A stretch of DNA of 28,484 nt from an uncultured Pseudomonadota bacterium (GTDB taxonomy: Bacteria > Pseudomonadota > Alphaproteobacteria > Rs-D84), in NCBI GenBank assembly GCA_947165335.1, contig CAMVAB010000004.1, positions 1 through 28,484 on the forward strand, in the 5' to 3' direction. The position numbers were made by a program, and so were the translations under genes. Of this stretch, positions 11,658 to 19,202 are shown piece by piece (positions within the stretch are counted from its first letter, which is position 1; every line of letters starts with the position of its first letter). The notes under the pieces were generated by a model. It was not told the origin of the DNA. It worked only from the letters and a program-made list of their open reading frames with translations, and did not search any database.

Positions 11658-12332
11658 TTATTTTACTTCAACTTTCAGACCTGGGCCTTGAGTTGTAGCA
11701 ACACTGCAACCCAAAATGTATTGTCCTTTTGCGGATGCAGGTTTAACTTTTTTCAATTGTTCGATTAACGCATTTGCATTTTCGACCAATTTATCTGTTG
11801 CAAAAGACATTTTACCAATGCCAGCATGGATAATACCTTTCTTTTCAGCGCGGTATTCAATCTGTCCTGCTTTTGCACTTGCAATTGCTTCAGCAACGTT
11901 ATTTGTAACAGTGCCAAGTTTTGGGTTAGGCATTAAACCTTTTGGTCCCAAAACACGTGCAACTTTCGACATCTTTGGCATCATATCAGGTGTTGCGATA
12001 ACACGATCAAAATCCAAAAAACCATTTGCAACTTTGTCAATCAATTCTTCACCGCCAACAACATCAGCACCAGCTTTTTTTGCTTCGTCTTGGGAATTAA
12101 CTGTAAATACTGCAACGCGGACTTTTTTACCTGTGCCGTTTGGCAAAGATAACATACCACGAATGTTTTGATCAGCTTTTGCAACATCAATACCTAATTT
12201 GATCGCGATTTCCAAACTTTCGTCGAATTTTTTAGAACAAAAACCACGCAAAGTTTCAATAGCTTCGGATAATTCATAAACTTTCTTTGAATCCAAAGTT
12301 GACCAAGTTTGTTTTCTTTTTGTAACTTTCAT
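11658..12332 (-). CDS. rplA: 50S ribosomal protein L1
   Basis: L1 forms the mobile L1 stalk that helps release tRNA from the E site, and in many bacteria it represses the rplK-rplA mRNA. The 224-residue protein shows the family signature: SLPNGTGKKVRVAVF, GPKGLMPNPKLGTVT and the RAEKKGIIHAGIGK element that binds RNA. Domain II lies roughly at residues 70-160, domain I at both ends. GGAGG within the rplK tail serves as ribosome binding site, and only 3 bases separate the two genes, so translation is probably coupled. Confidence 0.98.
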   Translation of the reverse strand: MKVTKRKQTWSTLDSKKVYELSEAIETLRGFCSKKFDESLEIAIKLGIDVAKADQNIRGMLSLPNGTGKKVRVAVFTVNSQDEAKKAGADVVGGEELIDKVANGFLDFDRVIATPDMMPKMSKVARVLGPKGLMPNPKLGTVTNNVAEAIASAKAGQIEYRAEKKGIIHAGIGKMSFATDKLVENANALIEQLKKVKPASAKGQYILGCSVATTQGPGLKVEVK

Positions 12333-12335
12333 GAC

Positions 12336-12767
12336 TTAGCCCTCCACCTTTACGCCCATAGAACGGCATTGACCTGCAACAATATTGCATGCAGATTCAA
12401 TAGTAGAGCAATTCAAGTCAGGCATTTTGTTCTTTGCGATTTCTTCGATTTGAGCTTTGGAAATTGTGCCGACAAATTCACGGCCTGGTTTATGAGAACC
12501 AATTTTCAATTTCAACGCTTTCTTTATGTAATATGACACAGGTGGCAATTTCATAATGAATTCGAAACTGCGGTCTGTATAAACAGTAATAATGCAAGGA
12601 ATTGGCATTCCTGGTTCTTTATCTGCTGTTTTGTCATTAAATTGTTTGCAGAATTCTGCGATGTTAACACCAGCAGCACCCAGCGCAGGTCCAATAGGAG
12701 GAGCCGGATTAGCTTGTTTTGCAGGGACGACTAATTTAACAATCCCTTTAACTTCTTTTTTTGCCAT
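12336..12767 (-). CDS. rplK: 50S ribosomal protein L11
   Basis: L11 binds the GTPase-associated region of 23S rRNA. The 143-residue protein has the N-terminal domain with VKLVVPAKQANPAPPIGPALG and GVNIAEFCKQFN, including the PPIGPALG proline turn. The C-terminal rRNA-binding domain is marked by GSHKPGREFVGTIS, and the end (NIVAGQCRSMGVKVEG) is typical. GGAG lies before the ATG. It leads the rplK-rplA pair and follows nusG after a 91-base structured gap. Confidence 0.98.
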   Translation of the reverse strand: MAKKEVKGIVKLVVPAKQANPAPPIGPALGAAGVNIAEFCKQFNDKTADKEPGMPIPCIITVYTDRSFEFIMKLPPVSYYIKKALKLKIGSHKPGREFVGTISKAQIEEIAKNKMPDLNCSTIESACNIVAGQCRSMGVKVEG

Positions 12768-12789
12768 TTTTTCACTCCATTTTTATCTT

Positions 12790-12841
12790 AGATGTTTTTA
12801 CATCTGGTTAGTGTTGTGGTGCGATGTGGCGCATCTACCAC
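12790..12841 (-). promoter_or_regulatory. Structured rplK leader, candidate L1 binding site
   Basis: In the nusG-rplK gap, minus-strand RNA forms GTGGT/ACCAC (12837-12841 with 12816-12820). Within it a GATG/CATC helix is separated from the outer stem by an uneven internal loop. A second stem AGATGT/ACATCT (12800-12805 with 12790-12795) lies nearer the start codon. Two short helices with an asymmetric loop before rplK is the known form of L1 feedback sites. The match is by eye. Confidence 0.4.
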
Positions 12842-12858
12842 GGTTTTTAGTATTTCTA

Positions 12859-13404
12859 CTAAATCTTTTCTACTTGTTCGAATTCCAATTCAACACTGGT
12901 TTCACGACCAAATACTAAAATTGTCACTGTCATTTTTTGTTTTACATTATCAACATTAGATGCAATACCGTTGAAATTCGCAAACGGCCCATCAATAACA
13001 TGAACTTCTTGGCCTTCTTCATAGACAGTATCTTCAGTAACAACAGAACCTTCTTCAACTTGTTTCAACAAGCGACGCGCTTCCGCTTCACTGATAGGAA
13101 TTGGTTTAGATTGATTTTTAACTTTTTGACCCAAGAACATAACAACCTGGGGCATCAATTTTACCAAAGAAAATGTTTCATTATTCATAACCATCTGAAC
13201 AACGATATAACCTGGGAAAAATTTCTTTTCTGTTTTAACACGTTTACCCGCTTTAATTTCAGAAACTTCACGTGTTGGAACCAAAATTTCACCAAAATAT
13301 GCGTTTAATTTACGTTTATCGATTTGTTCACGCAATTCACGAGCAACCTTGTCTTCGCATCCAGTATGAACATTTACAACAAACCACTGCATTTTTTCTT
13401 CCAT
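12859..13404 (-). CDS. nusG: Transcription termination/antitermination factor NusG
   Basis: NusG binds RNA polymerase, suppresses pausing and links it to Rho or to the ribosome. The 181-residue product has the NGN domain (about 5-115; WFVVNVHTGCEDKVARELRE, then FFPGYIVVQMVMN) and a C-terminal KOW domain (about 125-178) marked by GQEVHVIDGPFANFNGIASNVD. The ATG at 13404 has a purine-rich stretch ahead of it. A second ATG four codons in (13392, before QWFVV) fits family starts slightly better and has GGAAG ahead, so the true length may be 177. It is preceded by secE as usual. Confidence 0.97.
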   Translation of the reverse strand: MEEKMQWFVVNVHTGCEDKVARELREQIDKRKLNAYFGEILVPTREVSEIKAGKRVKTEKKFFPGYIVVQMVMNNETFSLVKLMPQVVMFLGQKVKNQSKPIPISEAEARRLLKQVEEGSVVTEDTVYEEGQEVHVIDGPFANFNGIASNVDNVKQKMTVTILVFGRETSVELEFEQVEKI

Positions 13405-13423
13405 TGCCTATCCCTTTGTATCT

Positions 13424-13603
13424 TTAGAAAATCCAATTCACCAAAGCATTCAAAATGCTGTCAACGATGAAAAAGAATAATGCCGCCAAACCAGAAAAAA
13501 CCAATATCATGAAAGTAGTGTTAATAACAGTTTCACGTGTTGGCCAAACAATTTTGAACCACTCTGAACGCACCGCTTTAATAAAATCAAGTATTTTTTT
13601 CAT
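13424..13603 (-). CDS. secE: Preprotein translocase subunit SecE
   Basis: This 59-residue gene starts at ATG 13603-13601 and ends at TAA 13426-13424. SecE is the essential clamp subunit of the SecYEG translocon. The sequence has the amphipathic surface helix with the signature EWFKIVWPTRETV (residues 14-26), then a single membrane segment (about 31-50). This is the short single-span form usual outside the enteric bacteria. It lies between tRNA-Trp and nusG, the standard neighbourhood. Confidence 0.95.
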   Translation of the reverse strand: MKKILDFIKAVRSEWFKIVWPTRETVINTTFMILVFSGLAALFFFIVDSILNALVNWIF

Positions 13604-13643
13604 ATTTTTCCCAGTTTTGTTATAGTTTCAGCGTTTTTCTTTT

Positions 13644-13717
13644 TGGCAGGGGCTAAAGGAATCGAACCCTTATCCGCGGTTTTGGAGACCGATATTCTAC
13701 CGTTGAACTAAGCCCCT
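13644..13717 (-). tRNA. trnW: tRNA-Trp (anticodon CCA)
   Basis: The minus strand folds as a complete cloverleaf. The acceptor stem AGGGGCT (5' end 13717) pairs with AGCCCCT. The anticodon loop CTCCAAA gives anticodon CCA, and the T loop GGTTCGATTCC is standard. The discriminator G and a genome-encoded CCA end follow. tRNA-Trp directly upstream of secE is a common bacterial arrangement. Confidence 0.97.
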
Positions 13718-13794
13718 CTTATTTCCTTTATTATCAGTTACTACGCACAACCATCACCCCGGCATTTCCGCCATTTTATACTATAATCGGTGAA

Positions 13795-13822
13795 AGCATA
13801 GCACACCAATATCAAAAATCAA
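13795..13822 (-). promoter_or_regulatory. Second candidate promoter before tRNA-Trp
   Basis: TTGATT (13822-13817) and TATGCT (13800-13795) on the minus strand are 16 bases apart. It is weaker than the upstream match at 13831-13859 and may act in tandem with it. Confidence 0.35.
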
Positions 13823-13830
13823 GCGGAAAG

Positions 13831-13859
13831 ATTATAATATTTTAAAAAAATTAAGGCAA
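13831..13859 (-). promoter_or_regulatory. Likely main promoter for tRNA-Trp-secE-nusG-rpl operon
   Basis: On the minus strand TTGCCT (13859-13854) and a consensus TATAAT (13836-13831) are exactly 17 bases apart, with an A/T-rich spacer. Its position upstream of the tRNA and its near-consensus form suit a strong growth-rate-controlled operon. Confidence 0.6.
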
Positions 13860-13919
13860 GCAAAAAAGAGAACTTTTTCTCTAAATATCATCATAAAACA
13901 AAAAAGTATCATTTTTTGC

Positions 13920-13949
13920 TTGCACTGAATAAATAAAATTGTCTACAAT
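13920..13949 (+). promoter_or_regulatory. Candidate promoter for the virB8-virB9-virB10 operon
   Basis: TTGCAC (13920-13925) and TACAAT (13944-13949) are 18 bases apart on the + strand, ending 26 bases before the virB8 start. It is divergent from the tRNA-Trp promoters. Confidence 0.5.
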
Positions 13950-13975
13950 CACCGTAAATAATGTAGGAGTCTCAC

Positions 13976-14668
13976 TTGGCAAAGACCATGGAACCGCCAA
14001 TTTTGATGTCGCGCATACTGGCGTTTGTGCTGGCTGCATCTGTTGTGGTGCTGGGGTCTTTGGTATTCACTTTATTAAAAATGATGCCCCTCGAAAGGCC
14101 AGAAGTGTTCTTTTTGTTGACTCAAACGCGACCATCAAATGTGGTTATTGAACCTTTGGTTCCTGACACCAACAACAAAGTTGCAACCAGTAATTATATT
14201 CATGGATTTATTCGTGAATACATTACAGCCAGAAACACACTATATACGAATTCTTACATAACAAAAAACAACTGGACAAAAGTTGTAAAACCATGGTCTT
14301 CGAACGAAATTTATGATGATTTTGTTCACACAGATTTATACAAAGCTTATGCTTTAAGTTCTCAAACGCCTGGTATTTCATGTTCGGTTAATTTTCCTGA
14401 TTCTAAGAAGAACAGTTCGATAGTAGATTTGGGTGATGACAAGTTCCTTGTAAATTTTATGTGGCTTTGCGAAAATATTGGTGGACAGACCACACAAAAA
14501 AATTATAAGATAGAAATAAGAATACAATCTGACCTTGATAAAAAAATGTCTGGTGTATTTGAAAACCTTGAAAAACTGAGTGCTAACCCGCTTGGAATTC
14601 AGGTAACACAATATACTATTCTGGATGGCAAAGGTGATCCTTTGAATTCGGATGTTAAATCTTGGTAA
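13976..14668 (+). CDS. virB8: VirB8-like type IV secretion inner-membrane protein
   Basis: VirB8 is a bitopic inner-membrane assembly factor of type IV secretion systems. This 230-residue protein has a short cytoplasmic end, one membrane segment (about 11-35) and a periplasmic domain. The PLERPEVFFL stretch after the membrane and the FIREYITARNTLY helix match VirB8-like proteins. The start is TTG at 13976: AGGAG (13965-13969) is 6 bases ahead, whereas the ATG four codons on is badly spaced. virB9 follows after 29 bases, so the two are probably co-transcribed. The periplasmic domain is divergent; assignment rests on topology, weak motifs and neighbours. Confidence 0.78.
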   Translation: MAKTMEPPILMSRILAFVLAASVVVLGSLVFTLLKMMPLERPEVFFLLTQTRPSNVVIEPLVPDTNNKVATSNYIHGFIREYITARNTLYTNSYITKNNWTKVVKPWSSNEIYDDFVHTDLYKAYALSSQTPGISCSVNFPDSKKNSSIVDLGDDKFLVNFMWLCENIGGQTTQKNYKIEIRIQSDLDKKMSGVFENLEKLSANPLGIQVTQYTILDGKGDPLNSDVKSW

Positions 14669-14697
14669 CAGATTTGAAAGGTAAGGGATTATAAAAG

Positions 14698-16152
14698 ATG
14701 ACTTTTATAAAATTATGTAAAAATATTTCGTTGTTAACAATTTTGTGTGTTGCGTGCCCTGCTTTTGGTGTTGTTCAAACCGCATGGGATAACCCGAACG
14801 CAAACATGGCTGCTGGTTCTTCGCAACCTGGATACGCTAATTTGACATGGTCAACTGGTACGGTTTTGCCAATCAAAACACGTATGGGTATGGCAACATT
14901 GGTCACTTTACCCGCAGGCGAACAAATCGCAGATTATGTTGTTGGTAATGATGGTTTGTTTTATATAGACACAAAACCGGGCAGCCAATCTATGTATATC
15001 ACTCCTGAAAGCGGTAATGAAGGAAACGATACAAATATGATTGTAACCGGAAAATCTGGGAACAAATATATTTTCTATTTGCGTGCATATCCTACTAATT
15101 CAAGCGAAATATCTTATTCCCAGGTTGATATTTCTGCTGCAGGTGGCGCTGTCGCTAATGTTTCTGCAGGCAATGTTGGTTCTGGGACTATGGGATCATT
15201 GTTAAAGAAATCTTCTGCAAAAACAACATCCACAATTGGTGTTGATGGCGAAGATTATGGATGGATAAAAACAATGAAAATAGATCCATCTGAATTCCGT
15301 TTTGATTTGGATATATTTGTTCCAAATCCAGATGATTATGTTATCGCACCTGAACGCGTATGGCGCGACAGAATCTTTACATACATTGATTTCGGCGACA
15401 AGGTTATTTCCATGACTCAACGTCCTGTTGTGTCTTTATTGGTCGAAGGTGGTGAAAGCCCGGTCAGTTTCCGTACAGACGGCGAAGACGGTCGTTTACT
15501 GATTGTCGAAGCTGTTGGTGATATGGTTTTACGCAGTGGTCAAAGAATTGTTTGTATAAAGAAACGTGCAAAACCATTCTTGATTGCCGATACGGCATCT
15601 GTGATGGCTTTGGCAGAAGCAAACGTTGCACAATCATTGGCGGCAAATCAATCTTTGAATGATATTGCGTATATGAATGAACAATATGCAATAAATGAAA
15701 ATATTACTGATTATTCTGCAACACCAACAATGGTTTACAACCAACCAAACGCTGTTGCATTTGGTGGAACATCAACAATGATGCCAATTGCACGCACAAC
15801 TGCTGGGGCATACTTACCACAAACAAATATTCCTATGATTACAAGCAATCAAACAGGTGTCGCTGTTGAATTAAAATCAGACACATCTGTAAAGGCATTA
15901 AATGATTACTGGACAGAATTGTTGGCAAAATTCAGCGGGGATGATGGTGTTGGGTTATTGACACCATACAAAAACGATGTGTTCTTTGCTGTTGATGAAC
16001 AAGGCGTTGGCGATCTTGGGTCTAATTCATCATCTGCACGTTTATATCGTTTACGCATAGGCCCATTATCCGATATAGATACCGCACAGAAATTATGTGA
16101 TCAATTATTGAAATTTAGTGGAACAAGTTGTCACGTAGTGAGAATACAATAA
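14698..16152 (+). CDS. virB9: VirB9-like type IV secretion protein with C-terminal SPOR domain
   Basis: VirB9 with VirB7 and VirB10 builds the outer-membrane core of type IV secretion systems. The 484-residue protein has a signal peptide (1-24), an N-terminal beta domain (about 45-145) and a C-terminal VirB9 domain (about 185-288) with VWRDRIFTYIDFG and GRLLIVEAVGDMVLRSG. A low-complexity linker (290-395) leads to an extra domain (about 397-484). This extra part has LYRLRIGPLSDIDTAQKLCDQL and ends SCHVVRIQ, the pattern of a SPOR domain, which binds denuded peptidoglycan. Ordinary VirB9 is about 250-300 residues. AAGG/AGGGA precedes the ATG, and virB10 starts 4 bases after the stop. Confidence 0.82.
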   Translation: MTFIKLCKNISLLTILCVACPAFGVVQTAWDNPNANMAAGSSQPGYANLTWSTGTVLPIKTRMGMATLVTLPAGEQIADYVVGNDGLFYIDTKPGSQSMYITPESGNEGNDTNMIVTGKSGNKYIFYLRAYPTNSSEISYSQVDISAAGGAVANVSAGNVGSGTMGSLLKKSSAKTTSTIGVDGEDYGWIKTMKIDPSEFRFDLDIFVPNPDDYVIAPERVWRDRIFTYIDFGDKVISMTQRPVVSLLVEGGESPVSFRTDGEDGRLLIVEAVGDMVLRSGQRIVCIKKRAKPFLIADTASVMALAEANVAQSLAANQSLNDIAYMNEQYAINENITDYSATPTMVYNQPNAVAFGGTSTMMPIARTTAGAYLPQTNIPMITSNQTGVAVELKSDTSVKALNDYWTELLAKFSGDDGVGLLTPYKNDVFFAVDEQGVGDLGSNSSSARLYRLRIGPLSDIDTAQKLCDQLLKFSGTSCHVVRIQ

Positions 16153-16156
16153 AGCA

Positions 16157-18601
16157 ATGAAAAACTTAAAACAAGAATTTAAGAATTTTCGCAACACAAC
16201 ACCAAAGCATGTGCAATGGTTGTTGTTGGCTGCTGCATTTATTGTTGTTATTATTTTGCTGACTTTGGTTATTGGACAAAGATCTAAAAACGAACAATCT
16301 GTTGCTGATGTAAATATACCTGTTGATTTTCAAACCAGTCCATCGAGTATAGATTTCACCGATGTTAAAATGGGTTCCCATATGACTGAAAGTATCCAGG
16401 TGTCTGTTAATACGCCCGTTGTTATCAAAGATATAAAAATATCTGAGAAAGATATTACAACAACAAATGATTGTGAAGATTTATCGAACTTTTGCACAAT
16501 AAACATAACATATAAACCAACATATGTTACATCGCAAAAAGATACTGTTTTGAAAATAACATGGCGTGTTGAATCACAACCAGATATTCTGAATACTGAC
16601 GAAGTTCCTGTTATATACAGTTCTTGGGAAGAAGAACCAATCATTGTTAAACATGAAACAAAAATTGAACCAGAACCTATTATTGAAGATGAAAAACCAG
16701 AAATTGTAATTGATGATTTAGAACCTATTTTCGAAGAAGATTCTATTTTTGAACCTGTTGACGCAGCTGAAGAAATTCGTGGGGTTGCAAAACCAAACCC
16801 ATTCAAAGAAGAACCTGTTTTAACCGCAGAAAAATGTTCTGAATTTGCAATTCCTGGATATGATCAATCAGGGAAACAAATTGGCTGGATAAAACCAGAA
16901 CATGGTGCAAACTATTTTCATCCGTTTTCTGACAAAGATTGTTCAAAACCAACTGGTAAATACGATTTTGCAACCGGTATCATTACATCATTATCAGATG
17001 GTTCAAAAATAGGTACCGATTCTGACCATATTGGATACAGACATATTCGTTCAAGAAATATATCTGTACCAAAATTGTCTGCACCAAAAACAACTGCAAC
17101 ATTAAATTCAGATGGGACATTTGAAAATGCAAAATGGGGCAATAGTACAACAATAAAAAGACCGAAAAGATTAAGCGCTGAATGGAAAGATTATAAAGAA
17201 GAAACATTACTTGGTTCTGCTGACGAAGGTGAAGCTGTCGTTTCATCGCGTCCATATGATCGCACATTTATATTGCGTCAATTCAAACCAATTCCTGCAA
17301 CAATTGTTTCCGAAGTTCGTGCAGACCCAAGTGTTTACGGTTGTTCAAAAATAACTAGCGGGGAATGTAAACCAGAAGATAATTACAGTATTCCTGTTCG
17401 TGCAACAGTAGACAGAAACGTTTATTCTGATGATGGTCGCACAATTATATTACCAACGGGAACATTATTGCTTGGTTATCTTGATGGTAAAATACCTGGA
17501 CCTTATCAAGCATTTGGTCGTATGAATATCAAATGGTATCAATTTATTCGTCCAGATGGTGTAGAATTTAATTTTGGATCAGACCAAGATCCGTACTCTG
17601 CTGATGCCCAGGGTCGTATGGGTGTTCCGGGTCATGGCAGCACTGATTATGTTGAACAAATGGTTATGCCTATATTAACATCTCTTGTTCCTGCTGCTGT
17701 GAATATGATTGCACCTATTGCAGATACAGTTATAAACCAAATTGATTTAGATAATAATACAATTGTTCAATCAGGAACTATTCGTTCGTCTGAAATGGCA
17801 AAACAAGATATTATTAACACATGGAACAAAGTGACACAAAAATTGTTGGTTGATGCAATTGATAATACTGTTCCACCATTTTCTATCGCTGCAGGAACGC
17901 GTATAAACGTGTTTTCACCGGTTGATTTAATTGTCACATGTGGTAAAGATGAAGATGTAACAGATGATAAAATTTCAAACAAGTGTGCATTTGTTGCATA
18001 CAATGATAAGGCAAAACGTCGTAAATGGTCCGATCTTAAGAAAAATGTGTCTATCGACACAGAAGATTCTTCGTGGGTGGGTCAGGTTCGTTCATTTAAT
18101 TTACGTAAATATTGCACAACAGATAACGGCAAAATTACAATTGGGGACGATTGGGCAGAATCAGGTTACGATTACAGAACTGTTTTAATGTATTGTGAGT
18201 CACAAAACTATGATGCAAAAAACAACGCAAAACAAGCCGCATACAATACAAACATAACATCTAAAGCCGAAAAAAAATACGGTACTATTAATTATGATGT
18301 AAATACAAACACAAAAACCTTTAATCAGAATTCTGATCAACAAAAAGCATATAATGAAGATATTCTTGGTTTATCATATGATGACGAAGGAAATATAATT
18401 AACCCATTTGAAAATCATGGAACCAGCAAAGCAGAAGAAATTATAACATGTCTTGATGGAAATGCACCTGATGTGTATGGTTGTTGTGCTGGCGAAACAT
18501 ATACTGATATGGGACCATCTGATGAAAACGATCCAAACAGTATTCACACATTTGCATGTTGTCCAAGTGGCGACGGTGATTGCTTTACACCGTTGCAATA
18601 A
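16157..18601 (+). CDS. virB10: Large VirB10-like type IV secretion protein
   Basis: VirB10 spans from the inner to the outer membrane and gates the secretion channel. This 814-residue protein is about twice the usual size. A membrane segment (20-40) is followed by an Ig/ASH-like beta region (about 53-152), an acidic Glu/Pro linker (157-206) and an unassigned region (226-350). The VirB10/TrbI domain follows (about 375-597), with RTIILPTGTLLLGYLDG, YQFIRPDGVEFN and the likely pore helix MVMPILTSLVPAAVNMIAPI. A tail of some 215 residues (600-814) has at least nine cysteines, including CC pairs at 776-777 and 801-802. The start has a weak ribosome binding site 4 bases after virB9, so translation is probably coupled. 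Confidence 0.83.
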   Translation: MKNLKQEFKNFRNTTPKHVQWLLLAAAFIVVIILLTLVIGQRSKNEQSVADVNIPVDFQTSPSSIDFTDVKMGSHMTESIQVSVNTPVVIKDIKISEKDITTTNDCEDLSNFCTINITYKPTYVTSQKDTVLKITWRVESQPDILNTDEVPVIYSSWEEEPIIVKHETKIEPEPIIEDEKPEIVIDDLEPIFEEDSIFEPVDAAEEIRGVAKPNPFKEEPVLTAEKCSEFAIPGYDQSGKQIGWIKPEHGANYFHPFSDKDCSKPTGKYDFATGIITSLSDGSKIGTDSDHIGYRHIRSRNISVPKLSAPKTTATLNSDGTFENAKWGNSTTIKRPKRLSAEWKDYKEETLLGSADEGEAVVSSRPYDRTFILRQFKPIPATIVSEVRADPSVYGCSKITSGECKPEDNYSIPVRATVDRNVYSDDGRTIILPTGTLLLGYLDGKIPGPYQAFGRMNIKWYQFIRPDGVEFNFGSDQDPYSADAQGRMGVPGHGSTDYVEQMVMPILTSLVPAAVNMIAPIADTVINQIDLDNNTIVQSGTIRSSEMAKQDIINTWNKVTQKLLVDAIDNTVPPFSIAAGTRINVFSPVDLIVTCGKDEDVTDDKISNKCAFVAYNDKAKRRKWSDLKKNVSIDTEDSSWVGQVRSFNLRKYCTTDNGKITIGDDWAESGYDYRTVLMYCESQNYDAKNNAKQAAYNTNITSKAEKKYGTINYDVNTNTKTFNQNSDQQKAYNEDILGLSYDDEGNIINPFENHGTSKAEEIITCLDGNAPDVYGCCAGETYTDMGPSDENDPNSIHTFACCPSGDGDCFTPLQ

Positions 18602-18613
18602 AAACAATTAACA

Positions 18614-18641
18614 AAAAAATAACCGCTTCGGCGGTTTTTTT
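18614..18641 (+). terminator. Intrinsic terminator after virB10
   Basis: AACCGC (18621-18626) and GCGGTT (18631-18636) close a TTCG tetraloop and are followed by a T run. It ends the virB8-9-10 operon and so separates it from the small genes downstream. Confidence 0.9.
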
Positions 18642-18659
18642 AATAGAAATAATAAAAGG

Positions 18660-18751
18660 CCGATTCGATAAACACTAAACAAAAACCTGTTTCGAATCGG
18701 TTTTCCGATTCGATTTTCTATTTATGGTTGTATGGTTTTACACGATTCGAT
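18660..18751. repeat. Four copies of a CGATTCGA-type motif
   Basis: CCGATTCGAT occurs at 18660-18669 and 18705-18714, its inverse TCGAATCGG at 18692-18700, and CGATTCGAT again at 18743-18751. The second and third copies form a 9-base stem with a TTTT loop followed by a T-rich stretch; the first copy can compete for the same partner. The fourth copy lies between the -35 and -10 of a candidate promoter. Spacing and placement suggest operator sites or a switchable RNA structure controlling the next two genes. Confidence 0.55.
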
Positions 18752-18763
18752 TTTTATTATACT
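18737..18763 (+). promoter_or_regulatory. Candidate promoter of the small two-gene unit
   Basis: TTTACA (18737-18742) and TATACT (18758-18763) are 15 bases apart, slightly short. The CGATTCGAT copy fills much of the spacer, where a bound protein would block RNA polymerase. Confidence 0.4.
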
Positions 18764-18825
18764 TTAACAAGCATCTATAAAAGGTGCTTTAAAAAACAAA
18801 CAAGAAACAAAAGGAGAAACATTTT

Positions 18826-19176
18826 ATGTTAAATTCGGTATACCAAGAAGAAATAAATCTTAACGAAAAATTTCAAAACGCAGAACAACTTTGGTTTTGG
18901 TTTTTATATTCTAAATCTGTTCAAAATGGTTTTAATTACAGAACAACATCTGTTAAACGCCCATGTGAATTATTAGATGTGGAAATGCTTATAACAAAAC
19001 TTTATTTGTCTGGGAAATTATCATCAGAGCAACTTGAAATATTAAAAAAATTTGGTGATAAAAAACGCGCACCACATCAATATATTTATTCTGAAAACAA
19101 AGCCGCTGCCCTTTGGAAATCAGCCATGGAAACCATCACCGAACATGCAAAAGCAAAAGGATGGTTAACAGATTAA
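18826..19176 (+). CDS. Small protein of unknown function (116 aa)
   Basis: I do not recognise this family. The 116-residue protein is soluble, with no signal peptide or membrane segment. It looks mostly helical: an aromatic stretch QLWFWFLYSK (21-30), RPCELLDVEMLITKLYLSG (45-63), a KLSSEQLEILKKFG segment (64-77), and a C-terminal helix NKAAALWKSAMETITEH (91-107) ending KGWLTD. An AAGGAG site (18811-18816) stands 9 bases before the ATG, and a candidate promoter with repeats lies upstream, so it is very likely expressed. The next gene starts 26 bases after its stop with its own ribosome binding site, which suggests a two-gene operon. Confidence 0.75.
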   Translation: MLNSVYQEEINLNEKFQNAEQLWFWFLYSKSVQNGFNYRTTSVKRPCELLDVEMLITKLYLSGKLSSEQLEILKKFGDKKRAPHQYIYSENKAAALWKSAMETITEHAKAKGWLTD

Positions 19177-19202
19177 AAATATCATCACTAACGGAGCAGA
19201 GA

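Noticed and set aside
12846..12863. Terminator after nusG
   Set aside because: TTTAGTA/TACTAAA overlaps the nusG stop but is short, AT-rich and not followed by a T run on the minus strand.
14698..14770. Lipoprotein signal in the VirB9-like protein
   Set aside because: Cysteines occur in the signal region (residues 17 and 20) but without a clear lipobox followed by a mature N-terminal cysteine; cleavage near residue 24 looks more likely.
19113..19202. In-frame extension of the second small gene upstream to 19113
   Set aside because: It would overlap the end of the 116-residue gene and has no ribosome binding site, whereas ATG 19203 has GGAG at proper spacing.
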